The notes beneath the pieces are model-generated. The model did not search any database, was not told the origin of the DNA, and saw only the letters and a program-made list of their open reading frames with translations. A stretch of DNA of 64,000 bases from an uncultured Erysipelotrichaceae bacterium. GTDB lineage: Bacteria; Bacillota_I; Bacilli_A; RFN20; CAG-826. The DNA lies in assembly GCA_946612405.1 (NCBI GenBank), contig CAMOEQ010000001.1, forward strand, positions 1 to 64,000, given 5' to 3'. Shown piece after piece: positions 35,439 to 46,214 of this stretch; position 1 is the stretch's first letter; each line of letters begins with the position of its first letter. A program made the position numbers and the translations under genes.

Positions 35439-36845
35439 ATGAAGATTGTTAATGTTGCTAGTGAAGCTAATCCACTTGTTAAAAGTGGTGGTTTAGGAGA
35501 TGTCGTTTATTCTTTAAGTAGAGAACTTGCTAAAGCGGGACATGAAGTTTCTATCATCCTTCCATTTTTTAAAGTTGTTAAAAATAAAAATATTGGTGCT
35601 GAATATTTAGGTTATGACTACATCGACATGTCTTGGAGACATCAATATGTTGGCATCTTCAAAAAGATAATCGATGGCGTTAATTATTATCTTATCGATA
35701 GCGAACAATATTTTGGTCGCGATAACCTTTATGGTTATGATGATGATGGCGAACGTTTCGCCTATTTTGCTTTAGCAGCTCAAAAAGTTATTTCTAAACT
35801 TAATCTTAAACCAGACATCGTCCATGTTCACGATTGGCAAGCTGGCATGCTTCCAACTTTAATGAGAGTCCGTCCAATCGATAATCATATTTCTCACTAC
35901 ATCTTAACAATTCATAATCCAGCCTTTAAAGGCTATCTTTATCCTGAATCTTTAGGAGATTTATATAATCTTGACATCGAATTATTTAATAATGGTTCAG
36001 TAAGGTTCGAAGGAATGGTTTCTACTTTAAAAGCCGCTATTTACTTCGCGGATAAAATTACAACCGTTTCTCCAACCCATCGTAATGAATTATTAAGTGA
36101 ACAATTCTCACAAGGATTATGTCATGTTCTTGAATTTAGAAGAGATGATTTCGTCGGCATTTTAAATGGAATCGATGTTATCGAATTCAATCCAGAAGAT
36201 GATAAAAGAATTAAAGCTAGTTATTCTTCTAAAGCTTTTAAACGTGGCAAAAAAGAAAATAAAAAAGATTTACTTAACGGCTTAGGTTTAAAAGATGTTG
36301 ACGCTCCAACATTTGGTATCGTCTCGAGATTAACATATCAAAAAGGTGTCGATTTAGTTGTTCAAAATGCTTTGCATTTATTATATCGAGGAGCAAATAT
36401 CGTCGTTCTTGGTAGTGGAGAATATTCTTTAGAAAGAGCTGTTCAAGAATTACGCGATGCTCATCCAGATAAAGTTGGAGTTTATATTGGCTATAACGAT
36501 GAACTAGCTCATAAGATTTATGCTGGAGCAGATTTCTTCTTAATGCCATCGTTATTTGAACCATGTGGAATCGGCCAAATCGTCGCTCAAAGATATGGAA
36601 CACTTCCAATCGTTAGAGAAACAGGTGGATTGTTTGATACCGTTCATCCTGAAATCGATGGTTTCTCTTTCCAATATTATGATGTTTTCTCTATGAGAGC
36701 GGTTATCGATAGAGCCTTAGATATTTATTACACTGATAAAAATAAGATGGATTCAATGATTGAAAATGCGATGAAACTTGATCGTTCATGGGTTGAATCA
36801 ATGAATAAATATGTCTCTTTGTATAAGGAGGTCTTAAATAAATGA
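35439..36845 (+). CDS. glgA: Glycogen synthase
   Basis: This 468-residue GT5 enzyme transfers glucose from ADP-glucose to glycogen. The ADP-glucose loop is VKSGGLGDV near residues 13-21, where the usual text is [27 protein letters not shown] and the C-terminal [19 protein letters not shown] are also present. It lies 2 nt after glgD and overlaps leuS by 4 nt. Confidence 0.96.
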   Translation: MKIVNVASEANPLVKSGGLGDVVYSLSRELAKAGHEVSIILPFFKVVKNKNIGAEYLGYDYIDMSWRHQYVGIFKKIIDGVNYYLIDSEQYFGRDNLYGYDDDGERFAYFALAAQKVISKLNLKPDIVHVHDWQAGMLPTLMRVRPIDNHISHYILTIHNPAFKGYLYPESLGDLYNLDIELFNNGSVRFEGMVSTLKAAIYFADKITTVSPTHRNELLSEQFSQGLCHVLEFRRDDFVGILNGIDVIEFNPEDDKRIKASYSSKAFKRGKKENKKDLLNGLGLKDVDAPTFGIVSRLTYQKGVDLVVQNALHLLYRGANIVVLGSGEYSLERAVQELRDAHPDKVGVYIGYNDELAHKIYAGADFFLMPSLFEPCGIGQIVAQRYGTLPIVRETGGLFDTVHPEIDGFSFQYYDVFSMRAVIDRALDIYYTDKNKMDSMIENAMKLDRSWVESMNKYVSLYKEVLNK

Positions 36846-39244
36846 GTTATGACCATAAGAAAATCGAAGCTAAGTGGCTGAAGATTTATGAAGAAAAAAA
36901 GCCATTCTACTGCGATGTATATGATTTTAGTAAGCCTAAATATTATTGTTTAGATATGTTTCCTTATCCTTCTGGACAAGGTTTACATGTTGGTCATCCT
37001 TTAGGATATACAGCCTCAGATGTCATTTCTAGAATGAAAAGAATGCAAGGATTCAACGTCCTTCATCCAATGGGCTGGGATGCTTTTGGCCTTCCTGCTG
37101 AACAATACGCAATTGCCAATAACAAACATCCATATGGCTTTACTAAAGCAAACATCGATAATTTTCGTCATCAAATCAAAGCTTTAGGATTTTCTTATGA
37201 TTGGAGCAAAGAAATCGCTACTTGTGATCCAAGTTATTATAAATGGACTCAATGGATTTTCTCTTTGCTATATAAATCTGATTTAGCCTACGTTAGTAAT
37301 GTTCCAGTTAATTTTTGTCCTGAACTCGGAACTGTTTTAGCTAATGAAGAAGTAATTGATGGTAAATCCGAAAGAGGTGGCTATCCAGTTATCAAACTTC
37401 CAATGCGTCAATGGGTTTTAAAAATCACAAATTACGCCGATAAATTAATAAGTGGATTAGATGAACTTGATTGGCCAAAATCCACTTTAACAATGCAAAA
37501 GAATTGGATTGGCAAATCTTTAGGTGCAGAAATAACCTTTAAAGTTGCTGATTCTAATGAATCATTTAAAGTATTTACTACTAGAGCAGATACTTTATTT
37601 GGCTGCACTTATTGTTGTTTAGCCCCAGAACATCCACTTGTTAAAAAACTTGCTTCTAAAGAACAAGCTAAAGCGGTGGAAGAATATGTCGAACAAATCA
37701 AATCTAAATCCGACATGGAAAGAACTGAACTTAATAAAGATAAAAGCGGTGTCTTTATTGGTGCATATGCAATCAATCCAATAAATGGCAAAAAAGTTCC
37801 TATCTATGCTGCTGATTATGTCTTATATGGTTATGGAGAAGGTGCCGTTATGGCGGTTCCATGTCATGACCAAAGAGATTTTGAATTCGCTACAAAGCAT
37901 CACCTTGAATTTATTCAAGTCTTAGAAGGTGATGTCAAAGAAAAAGCAATGGAAGATGACGCTAAACACATCAATTCTGATTTTGCCAATGGCTTAAATA
38001 TCGAAGATGCGAAAAAAGCAATCATTGCTAAACTCGAACAATTAGGTGCTGGAAAGAGCAAAGTTAATTATAAATTAAGAGATTGGATTTTCTCTCGTCA
38101 AAGATATTGGGGAGAACCAATTCCAGTTGTGACATTTACTGACGGAAGTATGTATTGTTACGAACTGAAAGATTTACCTTTAACTCTTCCTGAACTCGAT
38201 AAATATGAACCTAGTGGAGACGGAAAATCGCCACTAGCTAATGCTAAAGATTGGCTAAATGTAACAATCGATGGCAAAAAAGGTGAAAGAGAAACAAATA
38301 CGATGCCGCAATGGGCTGGCTCATGCTGGTATTACATTCGTTATCTTGATCCTAAAAACGATAATGCAATCGCTGATCCAAAATTATTAAAACATTGGTT
38401 ACCAGTTGATTTATATATCGGTGGAGCAGAACACGCTGTTTTGCATCTACTTTATGCGAGATTCTGGCATAAATTCCTTTTTGATAAAGGAGTTGTATAT
38501 TGCTCTGAACCTTTTAAGAAACTATATCATCAAGGAATGATTTTAGGCTCAAACGGTGAAAAGATGTCAAAATCAAGAGGTAACGTAGTTAATCCTGATG
38601 ATGTCATCGAAGAATATGGCGCCGATTCGCTTCGTTTATTTGAAATGTTTGCCGGTCCTCTTGAAGAAGGCTTTGCTTGGTCAACAAATGGTTTAGCTGG
38701 AGCTAGAAGATTTATTGAAAGAGTTTATCGTTTATATACTGATGAAGCTTTTACAAAATTATTTTCAGATGAGAATAACCATGAATTAGATTATGTCTAT
38801 AATGCGACTGTTAAGAAAGTCACAAATGATTTTGAGACTCTTCAAATTAACACAGCTATTGCTCAAATGATGATTTTTGTAAACGCCTTATATAAGGCTA
38901 AATCATTATATAAACCATACATGGTTAATTTTATTAAGATGTTTGGCTGCGTTTGCCCATTTGTCTCTGAAGAATTATTTGAACTTTCTACAGGAAAACA
39001 ACTATTCGATAAAGAGATGTGGCCAACTGTGGATGAGTCAAAACTCGTGCAAAACACGGTTAAAATGGCTGTAAGTGTAAATGGAAAACCACGTGGACTT
39101 CTTGAAATTGATTTAGATAGTGATGATGAAATAGTTAAAGAAAAAGCCTTTGCCTTAGATGGCGTTAAACGTCATATCGAAGGAAAAGAAATTAAACGTG
39201 TCATCATCGTAAAAAATAAGATTGTTAATATTGTTGCTATTTAA
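36842..39244 (+). CDS. leuS: Leucyl-tRNA synthetase
   Basis: This 800-residue class I synthetase has the HIGH-type motif [15 protein letters not shown] (about 39-53) and the KMSKS motif [10 protein letters not shown] (about 577-586). The CP1 editing domain ([21 protein letters not shown]) is in the middle. Length is normal. AAGGAGG lies in the end of glgA, linking it to the glycogen genes. No T-box precedes it. Confidence 0.97.
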   Translation: MSYDHKKIEAKWLKIYEEKKPFYCDVYDFSKPKYYCLDMFPYPSGQGLHVGHPLGYTASDVISRMKRMQGFNVLHPMGWDAFGLPAEQYAIANNKHPYGFTKANIDNFRHQIKALGFSYDWSKEIATCDPSYYKWTQWIFSLLYKSDLAYVSNVPVNFCPELGTVLANEEVIDGKSERGGYPVIKLPMRQWVLKITNYADKLISGLDELDWPKSTLTMQKNWIGKSLGAEITFKVADSNESFKVFTTRADTLFGCTYCCLAPEHPLVKKLASKEQAKAVEEYVEQIKSKSDMERTELNKDKSGVFIGAYAINPINGKKVPIYAADYVLYGYGEGAVMAVPCHDQRDFEFATKHHLEFIQVLEGDVKEKAMEDDAKHINSDFANGLNIEDAKKAIIAKLEQLGAGKSKVNYKLRDWIFSRQRYWGEPIPVVTFTDGSMYCYELKDLPLTLPELDKYEPSGDGKSPLANAKDWLNVTIDGKKGERETNTMPQWAGSCWYYIRYLDPKNDNAIADPKLLKHWLPVDLYIGGAEHAVLHLLYARFWHKFLFDKGVVYCSEPFKKLYHQGMILGSNGEKMSKSRGNVVNPDDVIEEYGADSLRLFEMFAGPLEEGFAWSTNGLAGARRFIERVYRLYTDEAFTKLFSDENNHELDYVYNATVKKVTNDFETLQINTAIAQMMIFVNALYKAKSLYKPYMVNFIKMFGCVCPFVSEELFELSTGKQLFDKEMWPTVDESKLVQNTVKMAVSVNGKPRGLLEIDLDSDDEIVKEKAFALDGVKRHIEGKEIKRVIIVKNKIVNIVAI

Positions 39245-39246
39245 AA

Positions 39247-40020
39247 ATGAAATATTCTTTGATTGTCGATATTGGAAATTCTCAAATTGAAATGGGATTA
39301 TTCTCACCTAATGAAATGGTGGGAAAATTTCATTTTGAAACGTCTAAGATTGAAATTGAATGTGAACATCAACCTCTTAAAAAATTTCTTAATAGAATAA
39401 ATGTTAATCCTAATGATATTGATGGAGGACTTATTTTCTCAGTTGTCCCTCATGTCACCAAACTTGTTCAAATTCTAATTCAAAATGAAATCGGTTTATT
39501 AATTGATATTTTTAATCCTACAAAAACTTTAAAAGAGCTTAAATGCAATGTCGATAATCCTAATGAAATTGGTCAAGATTTAATTGCTGATATTGTTGGG
39601 GCAATTAATGAATATGGCTCACCAATTATCATCAGCGATTTAGGGACTGTTACTAAAAATATTATCATAGATAAAAATGGTATTTTCCAAGGCGTTTCAT
39701 TCTTCCCTGGTGTTGAATTAAACGTTAAAACTTTAACTGCTAAAACTGCTCAACTTCCTGAAATTGATTTTAAAAAGCCAAATAATTTCTTTGGCAAAAA
39801 TACAATCGAAGCGATGAGTAGTGGAATCTATTATTGTCACGTTGAAGCAATTAAAGGTTTTATGGAAAATACTGAACAATATTTTGGTTATGAGTTTAAA
39901 AAAGTTATTACAGGTGGGCTTTCCTCCTTATTTAGCAATGACTTTTTATCTCCTAAATATATTTTAGATCCAGATTTAGTATTGAAAGGAATGTATTTGA
40001 TTTATAAAAATCAAAAATAG
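39247..40020 (+). CDS. coaX: Type III pantothenate kinase
   Basis: This 257-residue ASKHA-fold kinase starts CoA synthesis. The phosphate loop is DIGNSQIEMGLF (8-19). SDLGTVTKNIIID near 132 corresponds to the DxGTATT motif, and GVSFFPGVEL to the usual GGxIxPG, so the sequence is diverged. The last CoA step, CoaE, is fused to MutM at 61627-63000. It lies 2 nt after leuS with no SD. Confidence 0.88.
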   Translation: MKYSLIVDIGNSQIEMGLFSPNEMVGKFHFETSKIEIECEHQPLKKFLNRINVNPNDIDGGLIFSVVPHVTKLVQILIQNEIGLLIDIFNPTKTLKELKCNVDNPNEIGQDLIADIVGAINEYGSPIIISDLGTVTKNIIIDKNGIFQGVSFFPGVELNVKTLTAKTAQLPEIDFKKPNNFFGKNTIEAMSSGIYYCHVEAIKGFMENTEQYFGYEFKKVITGGLSSLFSNDFLSPKYILDPDLVLKGMYLIYKNQK

Positions 40021-40025
40021 TGATT

Positions 40026-41366
40026 ATGAATTATAAAAAACTTTTAGAACCTTATAAAAATCAAATGTTAGACGCTTTACGTCGTTTCGTCCAAATTCCA
40101 TCAGTTTATGATGAAAAGACAGTTACGAAAACAACCCCATTTGGTAAAGATGTTGATAATGCTTTAGCTTTTGTCGCCGATTTAGGTGAAAGATTTGGCT
40201 TTGATGTCGACCGCTGCGATGGTTACGCCACTGAATTAAGCATTGGTGAAGGCGATAAAGTTATTGGAATATATGCTCACGCTGATGTTGTTCCTGTAAC
40301 AGGTTCATGGAAATATGGACCATTTAATCCAACCATTGAAAATGGAAATATCTATGGAAGAGGAACAAGTGACGATAAAGGACCAATGATCGCTGCTTTT
40401 TATGCTGTTAAAGCCTTAAAAGACAATGGTTTATTAAGAAATTATAAAGTTAAAATTGTCGTCGGTGGTGATGAAGAAAGAGGCTCTTCTTGCCTAACTT
40501 ATTATTTCCATAATTTAAAGAAGGAAGGCCCAACTTATGGCTTTACTCCAGATAGTGATTTCCCACTTATTTATGGTGAAAAAGAAATCATAGATTTCTG
40601 GCCATCTCTAAAAATTAAAATTCCACATGTAAAATCAATTGAAGGTGGAGTTGCCACCAACGCTGTTTGTGACCGCGTTAAAATCACTTTAGATGATCCA
40701 AAATTAATTAAAGATTATCTTGATAAACATTCTTATAAATATGAAGAAAATGGTGAAACCATCACACTCATTGGTAAAGCATGTCATGGCTCTACTCCTG
40801 AATTAGGAATTAATGCCGCTTTAATTGCTTTAGAAGCTATTGGAAATGTTTATGAGATTCCTTTATTAAGCAATATCGCGACAAAATTAGCTGATACAAG
40901 TGGCAAATCTTTTGGTGGATATTATCATTCAGATTTACTTAAAGACTCAACTTATTGCTTAGGAATTATTAAATATGATGGAGAAGAATTAACTTTCTCA
41001 ATCAATCTTCGATATCCAGAAAATGGTAATTATAATGAAGCAATTGCTAATTTTGATAAAGTCTTTTCAACTAAGACCAATAAAATTGGTAAAGTTTCTC
41101 ATCATCTCCTTTTTGATCCAAAATCACCTCTTGTTAAAACTTTGCTTAAAGCCTATCAAGAAGAAACCGGCGATTATAAGAGTGAAATATTAACAACTGG
41201 TGGTGGAACTTATGCGAAACATTCAAAGAATACAATCGCCTTTGGAGCGCTTTTCCCAGGAAGAGAATCGACGATGCATGAACCAAATGAATATATGCCA
41301 CTTGAAGACTTTTATTTAAGTGCAGTTATTTATGCTCATGCCATCGACTTATTAGGAAAATTATAA
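40026..41366 (+). CDS. pepV: Dipeptidase PepV (M20)
   Basis: This 446-residue zinc dipeptidase has YAHADVVPVTGSW (first metal His/Asp), GRGTSDDKGP, VVGGDEERGSSC (catalytic Glu and ligand) and the C-terminal TTGGGTYAKHSKN and MHEPNE blocks. The ATG at 40026 is my choice; a GTG at 40020 overlaps the coaX stop and adds two residues. Neither has a clear SD. It overlaps trmB by one base. Confidence 0.92.
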   Translation: MNYKKLLEPYKNQMLDALRRFVQIPSVYDEKTVTKTTPFGKDVDNALAFVADLGERFGFDVDRCDGYATELSIGEGDKVIGIYAHADVVPVTGSWKYGPFNPTIENGNIYGRGTSDDKGPMIAAFYAVKALKDNGLLRNYKVKIVVGGDEERGSSCLTYYFHNLKKEGPTYGFTPDSDFPLIYGEKEIIDFWPSLKIKIPHVKSIEGGVATNAVCDRVKITLDDPKLIKDYLDKHSYKYEENGETITLIGKACHGSTPELGINAALIALEAIGNVYEIPLLSNIATKLADTSGKSFGGYYHSDLLKDSTYCLGIIKYDGEELTFSINLRYPENGNYNEAIANFDKVFSTKTNKIGKVSHHLLFDPKSPLVKTLLKAYQEETGDYKSEILTTGGGTYAKHSKNTIAFGALFPGRESTMHEPNEYMPLEDFYLSAVIYAHAIDLLGKL

Positions 41367-41983
41367 TGAGATATAAATATCGCCAATGGGCTGTTGATTA
41401 TTTAGACCTTCATCCAGAAGTAGTTTTAGAACAAATCGATTTTTCTGATCCGTTTTTTACTAATAACCATTTAGGAGTTGAAATCGGTTCTGGAAAAGGC
41501 GATTTTATCATCGCAATGGCGAAGAAATATCCTGATTACAATTTCTTAGCAGTTGAAAGAGTTAGAACCGTCGCTGGAATGATGGCAAAAAAGATTGTCG
41601 AAGAAGGGATTAATAATGTAAAAGTATTTCCTAATGATATTAATATCATTTTTGAAGAAATAAAAGATGAATCTCTTAGCGAAATATTTCTTAATTTTGT
41701 TGATCCTTGGCCAAAGAAAAGACATGAAAAAAGAAGGCTAACTTTTATTGATAAATTAAACCAATATTATCGAATTTTAAAAAAAGGTGGAATGCTTAAA
41801 TTTAAATCCGATAATGATGGCTTATTTGAATACACAAAAGAAGTAATTGAGAACACAAAATTTAAAGTGTTAGAAATAAATGAAAAATATGATTTTGATG
41901 AAGCAAATGATGCGATGAGTGAATATGAAAGAAAATTTAGGGATTTAGGTCAAAATATTCACCGTATTGTTGCAACAAAATAA
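41366..41983 (+). CDS. trmB: tRNA (guanine-N7)-methyltransferase
   Basis: This 205-residue SAM methyltransferase forms m7G46 in tRNA. LGVEIGSGKGDFI is the SAM loop, and NFVDPWPKKRHEKRRL is the diagnostic TrmB motif. SDNDGLFEYTKEV follows. Length is normal. It is coupled to pepV. Confidence 0.95.
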   Translation: MRYKYRQWAVDYLDLHPEVVLEQIDFSDPFFTNNHLGVEIGSGKGDFIIAMAKKYPDYNFLAVERVRTVAGMMAKKIVEEGINNVKVFPNDINIIFEEIKDESLSEIFLNFVDPWPKKRHEKRRLTFIDKLNQYYRILKKGGMLKFKSDNDGLFEYTKEVIENTKFKVLEINEKYDFDEANDAMSEYERKFRDLGQNIHRIVATK

Positions 41984-41995
41984 GGAGGATTAATT

Positions 41996-43099
41996 ATGGA
42001 AGAATTGGAGATTAAATTAAAAGAAGCAGGTAAAATTTCTCGTTTAACCAATAAAACTTTTAAGTTTGATGAACGTTTAGGAACTGGCTTTTTTGCCGCT
42101 AATTATTTTTTAAAAAGTCGCAAAATAGTGGAGAATTGCGCGCCAAACCACATTGTTACGATGCAATTTTTCCAAAGAACTGATGATGCTATGGTTTGTG
42201 GCGTCGATGAAGCAATTGCTCTAATTCATACCTTTGCTGTTAAACCTGAAGAACTTGAAATAGAAGCCTTAAATGATGGCGATGTTGTTTTTGCCAATGA
42301 ACCAGTTTTAAAAATCAAAGGTAAATATGAAAATTTTGGTTTTCTTGAGTCGATGCTTGACGGCATACTTGCTAGAAGAAGTAGTGTCGCTACAAATGTA
42401 TATCGCGTTATGAAAGCCTTAAAAGGCGCTGATATTTTTTCTATGGCCGACCGTCAAGATGAATATAACACTCAAATTGGTGATGGATATGCGACTTATG
42501 TTGCAGGTATTAGAAAAGTATCTACTGATGCGCAAGGCTTATGGTGGGGTGGAAAAGGCATGGGAACAATGCCACATGCTTTAATCCAAATTTGCGGTGG
42601 TGATATTTGCAAAGCCGCTGATATGTATCATAAGACTTTCCCAAATGAAAAAGTAACGGCTTTAATCGACTACAATAACGACGTTATAACTGATTCTTTA
42701 AAGTTAGCAGCTCATTTGGGTGAAGATTTAAGAGCAGTTAGAGTAGATACATCTAAAGCTTTAATCGATCATTATTTTGATGATAAAGATACATCTGATT
42801 TTGATCCTCATGGAGTTTGTAAAGAATTAATTTATGCTCTCCGTGATGCACTAAACCAAAACGGATTTGACTATGTCAAAATAATCGTCTCATCTTCTTT
42901 TACAGCTGAAAAAATATCTGAATGGGTCAAACTTGGCGTGCCAGTTGATACTTATGGAGTCGGCACTTCTTTAATTAATAATATGACCGTTGGATTCACT
43001 GGTGATTTAGTTGAATTAGATGGTGTAGATGAAGCTAAAGAGGGACGTCGTAACATTCCTTCGACTCGTCTAAAAAGAGTTCCATATCCTATTTATTAG
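41996..43099 (+). CDS. pncB: Nicotinate phosphoribosyltransferase
   Basis: This 367-residue enzyme of NAD salvage joins nicotinate and PRPP. It is of the shorter family type, with MQFFQRTDDAMVCGVDE, MADRQDEYNTQIGDGYATYVAG, GTMPHALIQ and VDTYGVGTSLINN, the phosphate-binding end. A strong AAGGAGG SD is present. It closes the glgC-to-pncB cluster; I see no hairpin terminator after it. Confidence 0.92.
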   Translation: MEELEIKLKEAGKISRLTNKTFKFDERLGTGFFAANYFLKSRKIVENCAPNHIVTMQFFQRTDDAMVCGVDEAIALIHTFAVKPEELEIEALNDGDVVFANEPVLKIKGKYENFGFLESMLDGILARRSSVATNVYRVMKALKGADIFSMADRQDEYNTQIGDGYATYVAGIRKVSTDAQGLWWGGKGMGTMPHALIQICGGDICKAADMYHKTFPNEKVTALIDYNNDVITDSLKLAAHLGEDLRAVRVDTSKALIDHYFDDKDTSDFDPHGVCKELIYALRDALNQNGFDYVKIIVSSSFTAEKISEWVKLGVPVDTYGVGTSLINNMTVGFTGDLVELDGVDEAKEGRRNIPSTRLKRVPYPIY

Positions 43100-43113
43100 G
43101 AAAATGAATATAT

Positions 43114-43142
43114 TGATTAGGAAAATAGTTTCATTTATAATG
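43114..43142 (+). promoter_or_regulatory. Promoter of the CcpA-like gene
   Basis: TTGATT (43114-43119), 17 bp, TATAAT (43137-43142). The start near 43149 leaves a leader of about 20 nt with AGAAGGA, so this gene is SD-led, unlike several others with equally good promoters. Confidence 0.7.
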
Positions 43143-43169
43143 AACATCAAATAGAAGGAAAATATTTTC

Positions 43170-44171
43170 ATGAATAATTTGAAAGAACGTGTAACAATTT
43201 ACGAAGTTGCTAAAGCCGCTGGCGTTTCTTTAGCGACTGTTTCCCGTGTTATAAATAACCAGGGAAATATGACTGAAGCCACTAGGAAAAAAGTTGAAGA
43301 TACAATCGCTAGACTTGGTTATAAACCTTCAGGTTTAGCTCAAGCCTTAGCAACAAACAAAACAACCACAATCGGTGTTGTTATTCCTAGCGCTAACTAC
43401 GTTTATATTTCTTCAGTTTTAAACGGCATTACTGAAGTAGCAAAAGAAAAAGGATTCAATCTTTCTCTTTTCGTTACATCTCATTCGAAAGAAGATGCTG
43501 TTAGAATGGTTGAAAGAGTTATTACATCTCATGTTGATGGAGCAATCATTTTCGATGATGAACTCGATGAAGAAGATGTTAAAAAACTTAATTCTTATTC
43601 TGTTCCAACTATTGTTATCAATAATAATGTTGAAGGTGAAAAAGTTGGTTGTATCCAATTTGGATATGAGCATAAATTAGCCGAAATTTTAAGAAAGAAA
43701 ATTGCTACCAAAGATGATAAACAATTAGTTTTCCTTCACGTTCATAACTGTGGTAGATTGCTCGCTAGAACTGAAAAACGTTTCAATAATGTCTGTAAAG
43801 AAGCCAAAGTTAATTACAAAGTTCTTAATGTTGATGATTCATCATCAAGAACATATCATGATTTCATGAAGTATTTTGAAAAGAATAAATCCGGATATTT
43901 TGTTGCTTATCGTGATTCAATCGCCGCCGCTGTTTTAGATGCTGCTATCGATAGTGGTTTAAAAATCCCAGATGATGTTGAAGTTTTATCTTTGATTGGC
44001 ACTAAATACGCAAAAATCACTCGTCCTACCTTATCAAGTATGTCTGTTGATATGCAAGATGTTGGTCGTAGAGCTATGTATATGCTCATCGATTTAAATA
44101 ATGGTGAACTTCAAAATAAAACTTATCGTGTTGAATCTCAATATAAGAAACGCGGTTCAACTAAGGAGTAG
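43170..44171 (+). CDS. ccpA: LacI-family regulator, CcpA-like
   Basis: This 333-residue repressor has the LacI helix-turn-helix (TIYEVAKAAGVSLATVSRVI, residues 8-27), the hinge helix YKPSGLAQALAT, and a periplasmic-binding-type effector domain. In Bacillus, ccpA lies near tyrS and rpsD, and here it is 2 nt upstream of tyrS, which supports CcpA. A cre-like site at 11413-11426 is a possible target. Parts of the effector domain are diverged, so another LacI specificity remains possible. HPr and HPr kinase are not in the window. Confidence 0.7.
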   Translation: MNNLKERVTIYEVAKAAGVSLATVSRVINNQGNMTEATRKKVEDTIARLGYKPSGLAQALATNKTTTIGVVIPSANYVYISSVLNGITEVAKEKGFNLSLFVTSHSKEDAVRMVERVITSHVDGAIIFDDELDEEDVKKLNSYSVPTIVINNNVEGEKVGCIQFGYEHKLAEILRKKIATKDDKQLVFLHVHNCGRLLARTEKRFNNVCKEAKVNYKVLNVDDSSSRTYHDFMKYFEKNKSGYFVAYRDSIAAAVLDAAIDSGLKIPDDVEVLSLIGTKYAKITRPTLSSMSVDMQDVGRRAMYMLIDLNNGELQNKTYRVESQYKKRGSTKE

Positions 44172-44173
44172 TT

Positions 44174-45427
44174 ATGCAAAATATTATTGATGAATTAAAA
44201 GCTCGTGGACTTATCAAAGATTTTTCAAACGAAGATGAAGTCCGTGAATTATTAAATACAAAACAAACCATTTATTGTGGTTTCGATCCATCTGCTGCCT
44301 CAATGCACGTTGGCAATTTCGTTATGATTTCAATGCTTATGAGACTTCAAAGAGCAGGACATAAAGTTGTTGCAGTCGTTGGTGGTGCAACAGGTATGAT
44401 TGGTGACCCATCTGGTAAATCAAAAGAAAGAAATCTTCAATCTAAAGAAGCTTTAAGTGAGAACACAAAACGCATTAAAGAACAACTTGAAAGATTCATC
44501 GATTTATCTGATCCAGAAAAAGGTCTCATAGTTAATAACTATGATTGGATATCTAAATTATCAGTTTTAGATTATTTAAGAGATTATGGCAAATATTTCC
44601 CTGTCAACTATATGTTAAATAAAGATATTGTTGCTTCACGTTTACAAAGTGGTGTCTCTTATACTGAATTCTCTTACATGATTCTTCAATCAATCGACTT
44701 TTTAACATTATATAAAAATGAAGGAGTTACCATTCAAATTGGTGGTGGTGATCAATGGGGTAATTTAACTAGTGGTCTTGAACTCATTCGTAAGATTGAA
44801 GGAATCGACACCAAGGTTGGAGTTTTTACCGTTCCATTACTTCTTGATCAAAATGGTAAGAAATTTGGTAAGAGCGAAGGTGGTGCTCTCTATCTTGATC
44901 CAAAATTAGTTTCTCCATATAAAATTTATCAATATTTCATCAATGTAAGTGATGATGATGCTGCTAGGTATTTGAAGGTATTTTCATTCAAAAGCCTTGC
45001 AGAAATCGAACAAATCACTAAAGAACATTATGAAAATTTAGGCATGAGAATAGCCCAAAAAGCCTTAGCTTATGAAGTTGTTAGCTTGATTCATGGTGAA
45101 GCTAAAGCTGAAGAATGCAAAAAGATGTCTGAAGTCTTATTCTCAAACGATATTAAATCTCTTTCTAAAGAGGCAATTGAAGAATTATTTGGTGATTTTA
45201 AAGTTAATGAACCAACCGATTTACTTCTTGAAGATCTTTTAATAGCTATTAAAGCTGCTTCCTCTAAAAGAGAAGCTCGCGAATTTATAAACGGCAATTC
45301 CATTTCTATCAATGGTGAAAAATGCACCGATTTAACGAAAAAAGTCGGCAAAAGTGACGCTTTATTCGATGAATACGTCGTCATTAAAAGAGGAAAGAAA
45401 AACTATTATTTAGTAAGTTTTAAATAA
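44174..45427 (+). CDS. tyrS: Tyrosyl-tRNA synthetase
   Basis: This 417-residue class I synthetase has GFDPSAASMHVGNF (HIGH), GGDQWGNLTSG and KKFGKSEGGALY (KMSKS equivalent), with a C-terminal S4 domain (SSKREAREFINGNSISING). A GGAG SD lies 2-9 nt upstream, in the end of the ccpA-like gene. No T-box leader is present, unlike thrS. It overlaps the next lipoprotein gene by one base. Confidence 0.97.
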   Translation: MQNIIDELKARGLIKDFSNEDEVRELLNTKQTIYCGFDPSAASMHVGNFVMISMLMRLQRAGHKVVAVVGGATGMIGDPSGKSKERNLQSKEALSENTKRIKEQLERFIDLSDPEKGLIVNNYDWISKLSVLDYLRDYGKYFPVNYMLNKDIVASRLQSGVSYTEFSYMILQSIDFLTLYKNEGVTIQIGGGDQWGNLTSGLELIRKIEGIDTKVGVFTVPLLLDQNGKKFGKSEGGALYLDPKLVSPYKIYQYFINVSDDDAARYLKVFSFKSLAEIEQITKEHYENLGMRIAQKALAYEVVSLIHGEAKAEECKKMSEVLFSNDIKSLSKEAIEELFGDFKVNEPTDLLLEDLLIAIKAASSKREAREFINGNSISINGEKCTDLTKKVGKSDALFDEYVVIKRGKKNYYLVSFK

Positions 45428-46161
45428 TGAAGAACAAAATAATCTTTTTAAGCATTTTACCTTTATTAACCTCTTGTAGTGGTCTTCCAATTTCTCGAGA
45501 GGATGCTTTAAACGTTCTTCAAAATATTGAAAAAGAATATGTTAATTTAACTTCAACTTCATATTTTGTTTCTTCAAAAACAACATCTGAAGAAAACGAA
45601 GTAGAAGCTTATTATATTTATTCTAAAGAAAGCAAATTCTATCACACTTATACGATTTCTACTCAAGCGACTGGTCGTATCGGCGAATCATGGAAATTTA
45701 AACAAACATATAAATATGAAACTAGTGATGCTACAGAAGATTTTATCTTCACAATCACTAGAAATATCACCCCTCAAAATCTTAATGATTTAGAAAAGCA
45801 ATATGTTGTCACTTATGAAAAATATAGTGATGAAGCTTGGCAAAAAGTTGCAAATGAATATGAAGACAGACTTGCAAGAAGATATTCAGATGTTATCGAA
45901 CATTCACGTGATTTAATTAAAGATGTATCTAACCCAATTGATTTAAAATCAATGAATGGTAATTCTTTATTCTTAAAATCTACTGAATCTGTCGTTGGAG
46001 CCGAAACCCAAACTAACGAATATGAGATATTGATTTCGAATAATGTCTTAAACTATATTAAGACCATCTCAGGAAAAACGGTGGTTGAAACAAACTTCAA
46101 ATATGCTTCAGGCGATATCATCTATCCTTCATATAAGATAACGATTCCATATAATAATTAA
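45427..46161 (+). CDS. Hypothetical lipoprotein
   Basis: This 244-residue protein has a clean lipoprotein signal (KIIFLSILPLLTSCSG, lipidated Cys17). The mature part is rich in alternating hydrophobic and polar residues, suggesting a beta-rich domain (SWKFKQTYKYET, YEILISNNVLNYIKTISG, NFKYASGDIIYPSYKITIP). The pattern recalls the repeat protein at 51204-54122, but I cannot assign a family. It overlaps the tyrS stop and ends at a terminator. Confidence 0.65.
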   Translation: MKNKIIFLSILPLLTSCSGLPISREDALNVLQNIEKEYVNLTSTSYFVSSKTTSEENEVEAYYIYSKESKFYHTYTISTQATGRIGESWKFKQTYKYETSDATEDFIFTITRNITPQNLNDLEKQYVVTYEKYSDEAWQKVANEYEDRLARRYSDVIEHSRDLIKDVSNPIDLKSMNGNSLFLKSTESVVGAETQTNEYEILISNNVLNYIKTISGKTVVETNFKYASGDIIYPSYKITIPYNN

Positions 46162-46162
46162 G

Positions 46163-46200
46163 CAAAAGAAAAGCGGAGCATTGACTCCGCTTTAATTTGC
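46163..46200. terminator. Bidirectional terminator, lipoprotein / rpsD
   Basis: AAAGCGGAG (46170-46178), loop CATTGA, CTCCGCTTT (46185-46193), with GCAAA/TTTGC extending the outer stem. T-rich sequence follows on both strands. Confidence 0.8.
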
Positions 46201-46214
46201 TCATATTCGTTGAA

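Noticed and set aside
40020..40025. GTG start for pepV
   Set aside because: It adds only two residues and overlaps the coaX stop. The ATG at 40026 is the more usual codon, though neither has a clear SD.
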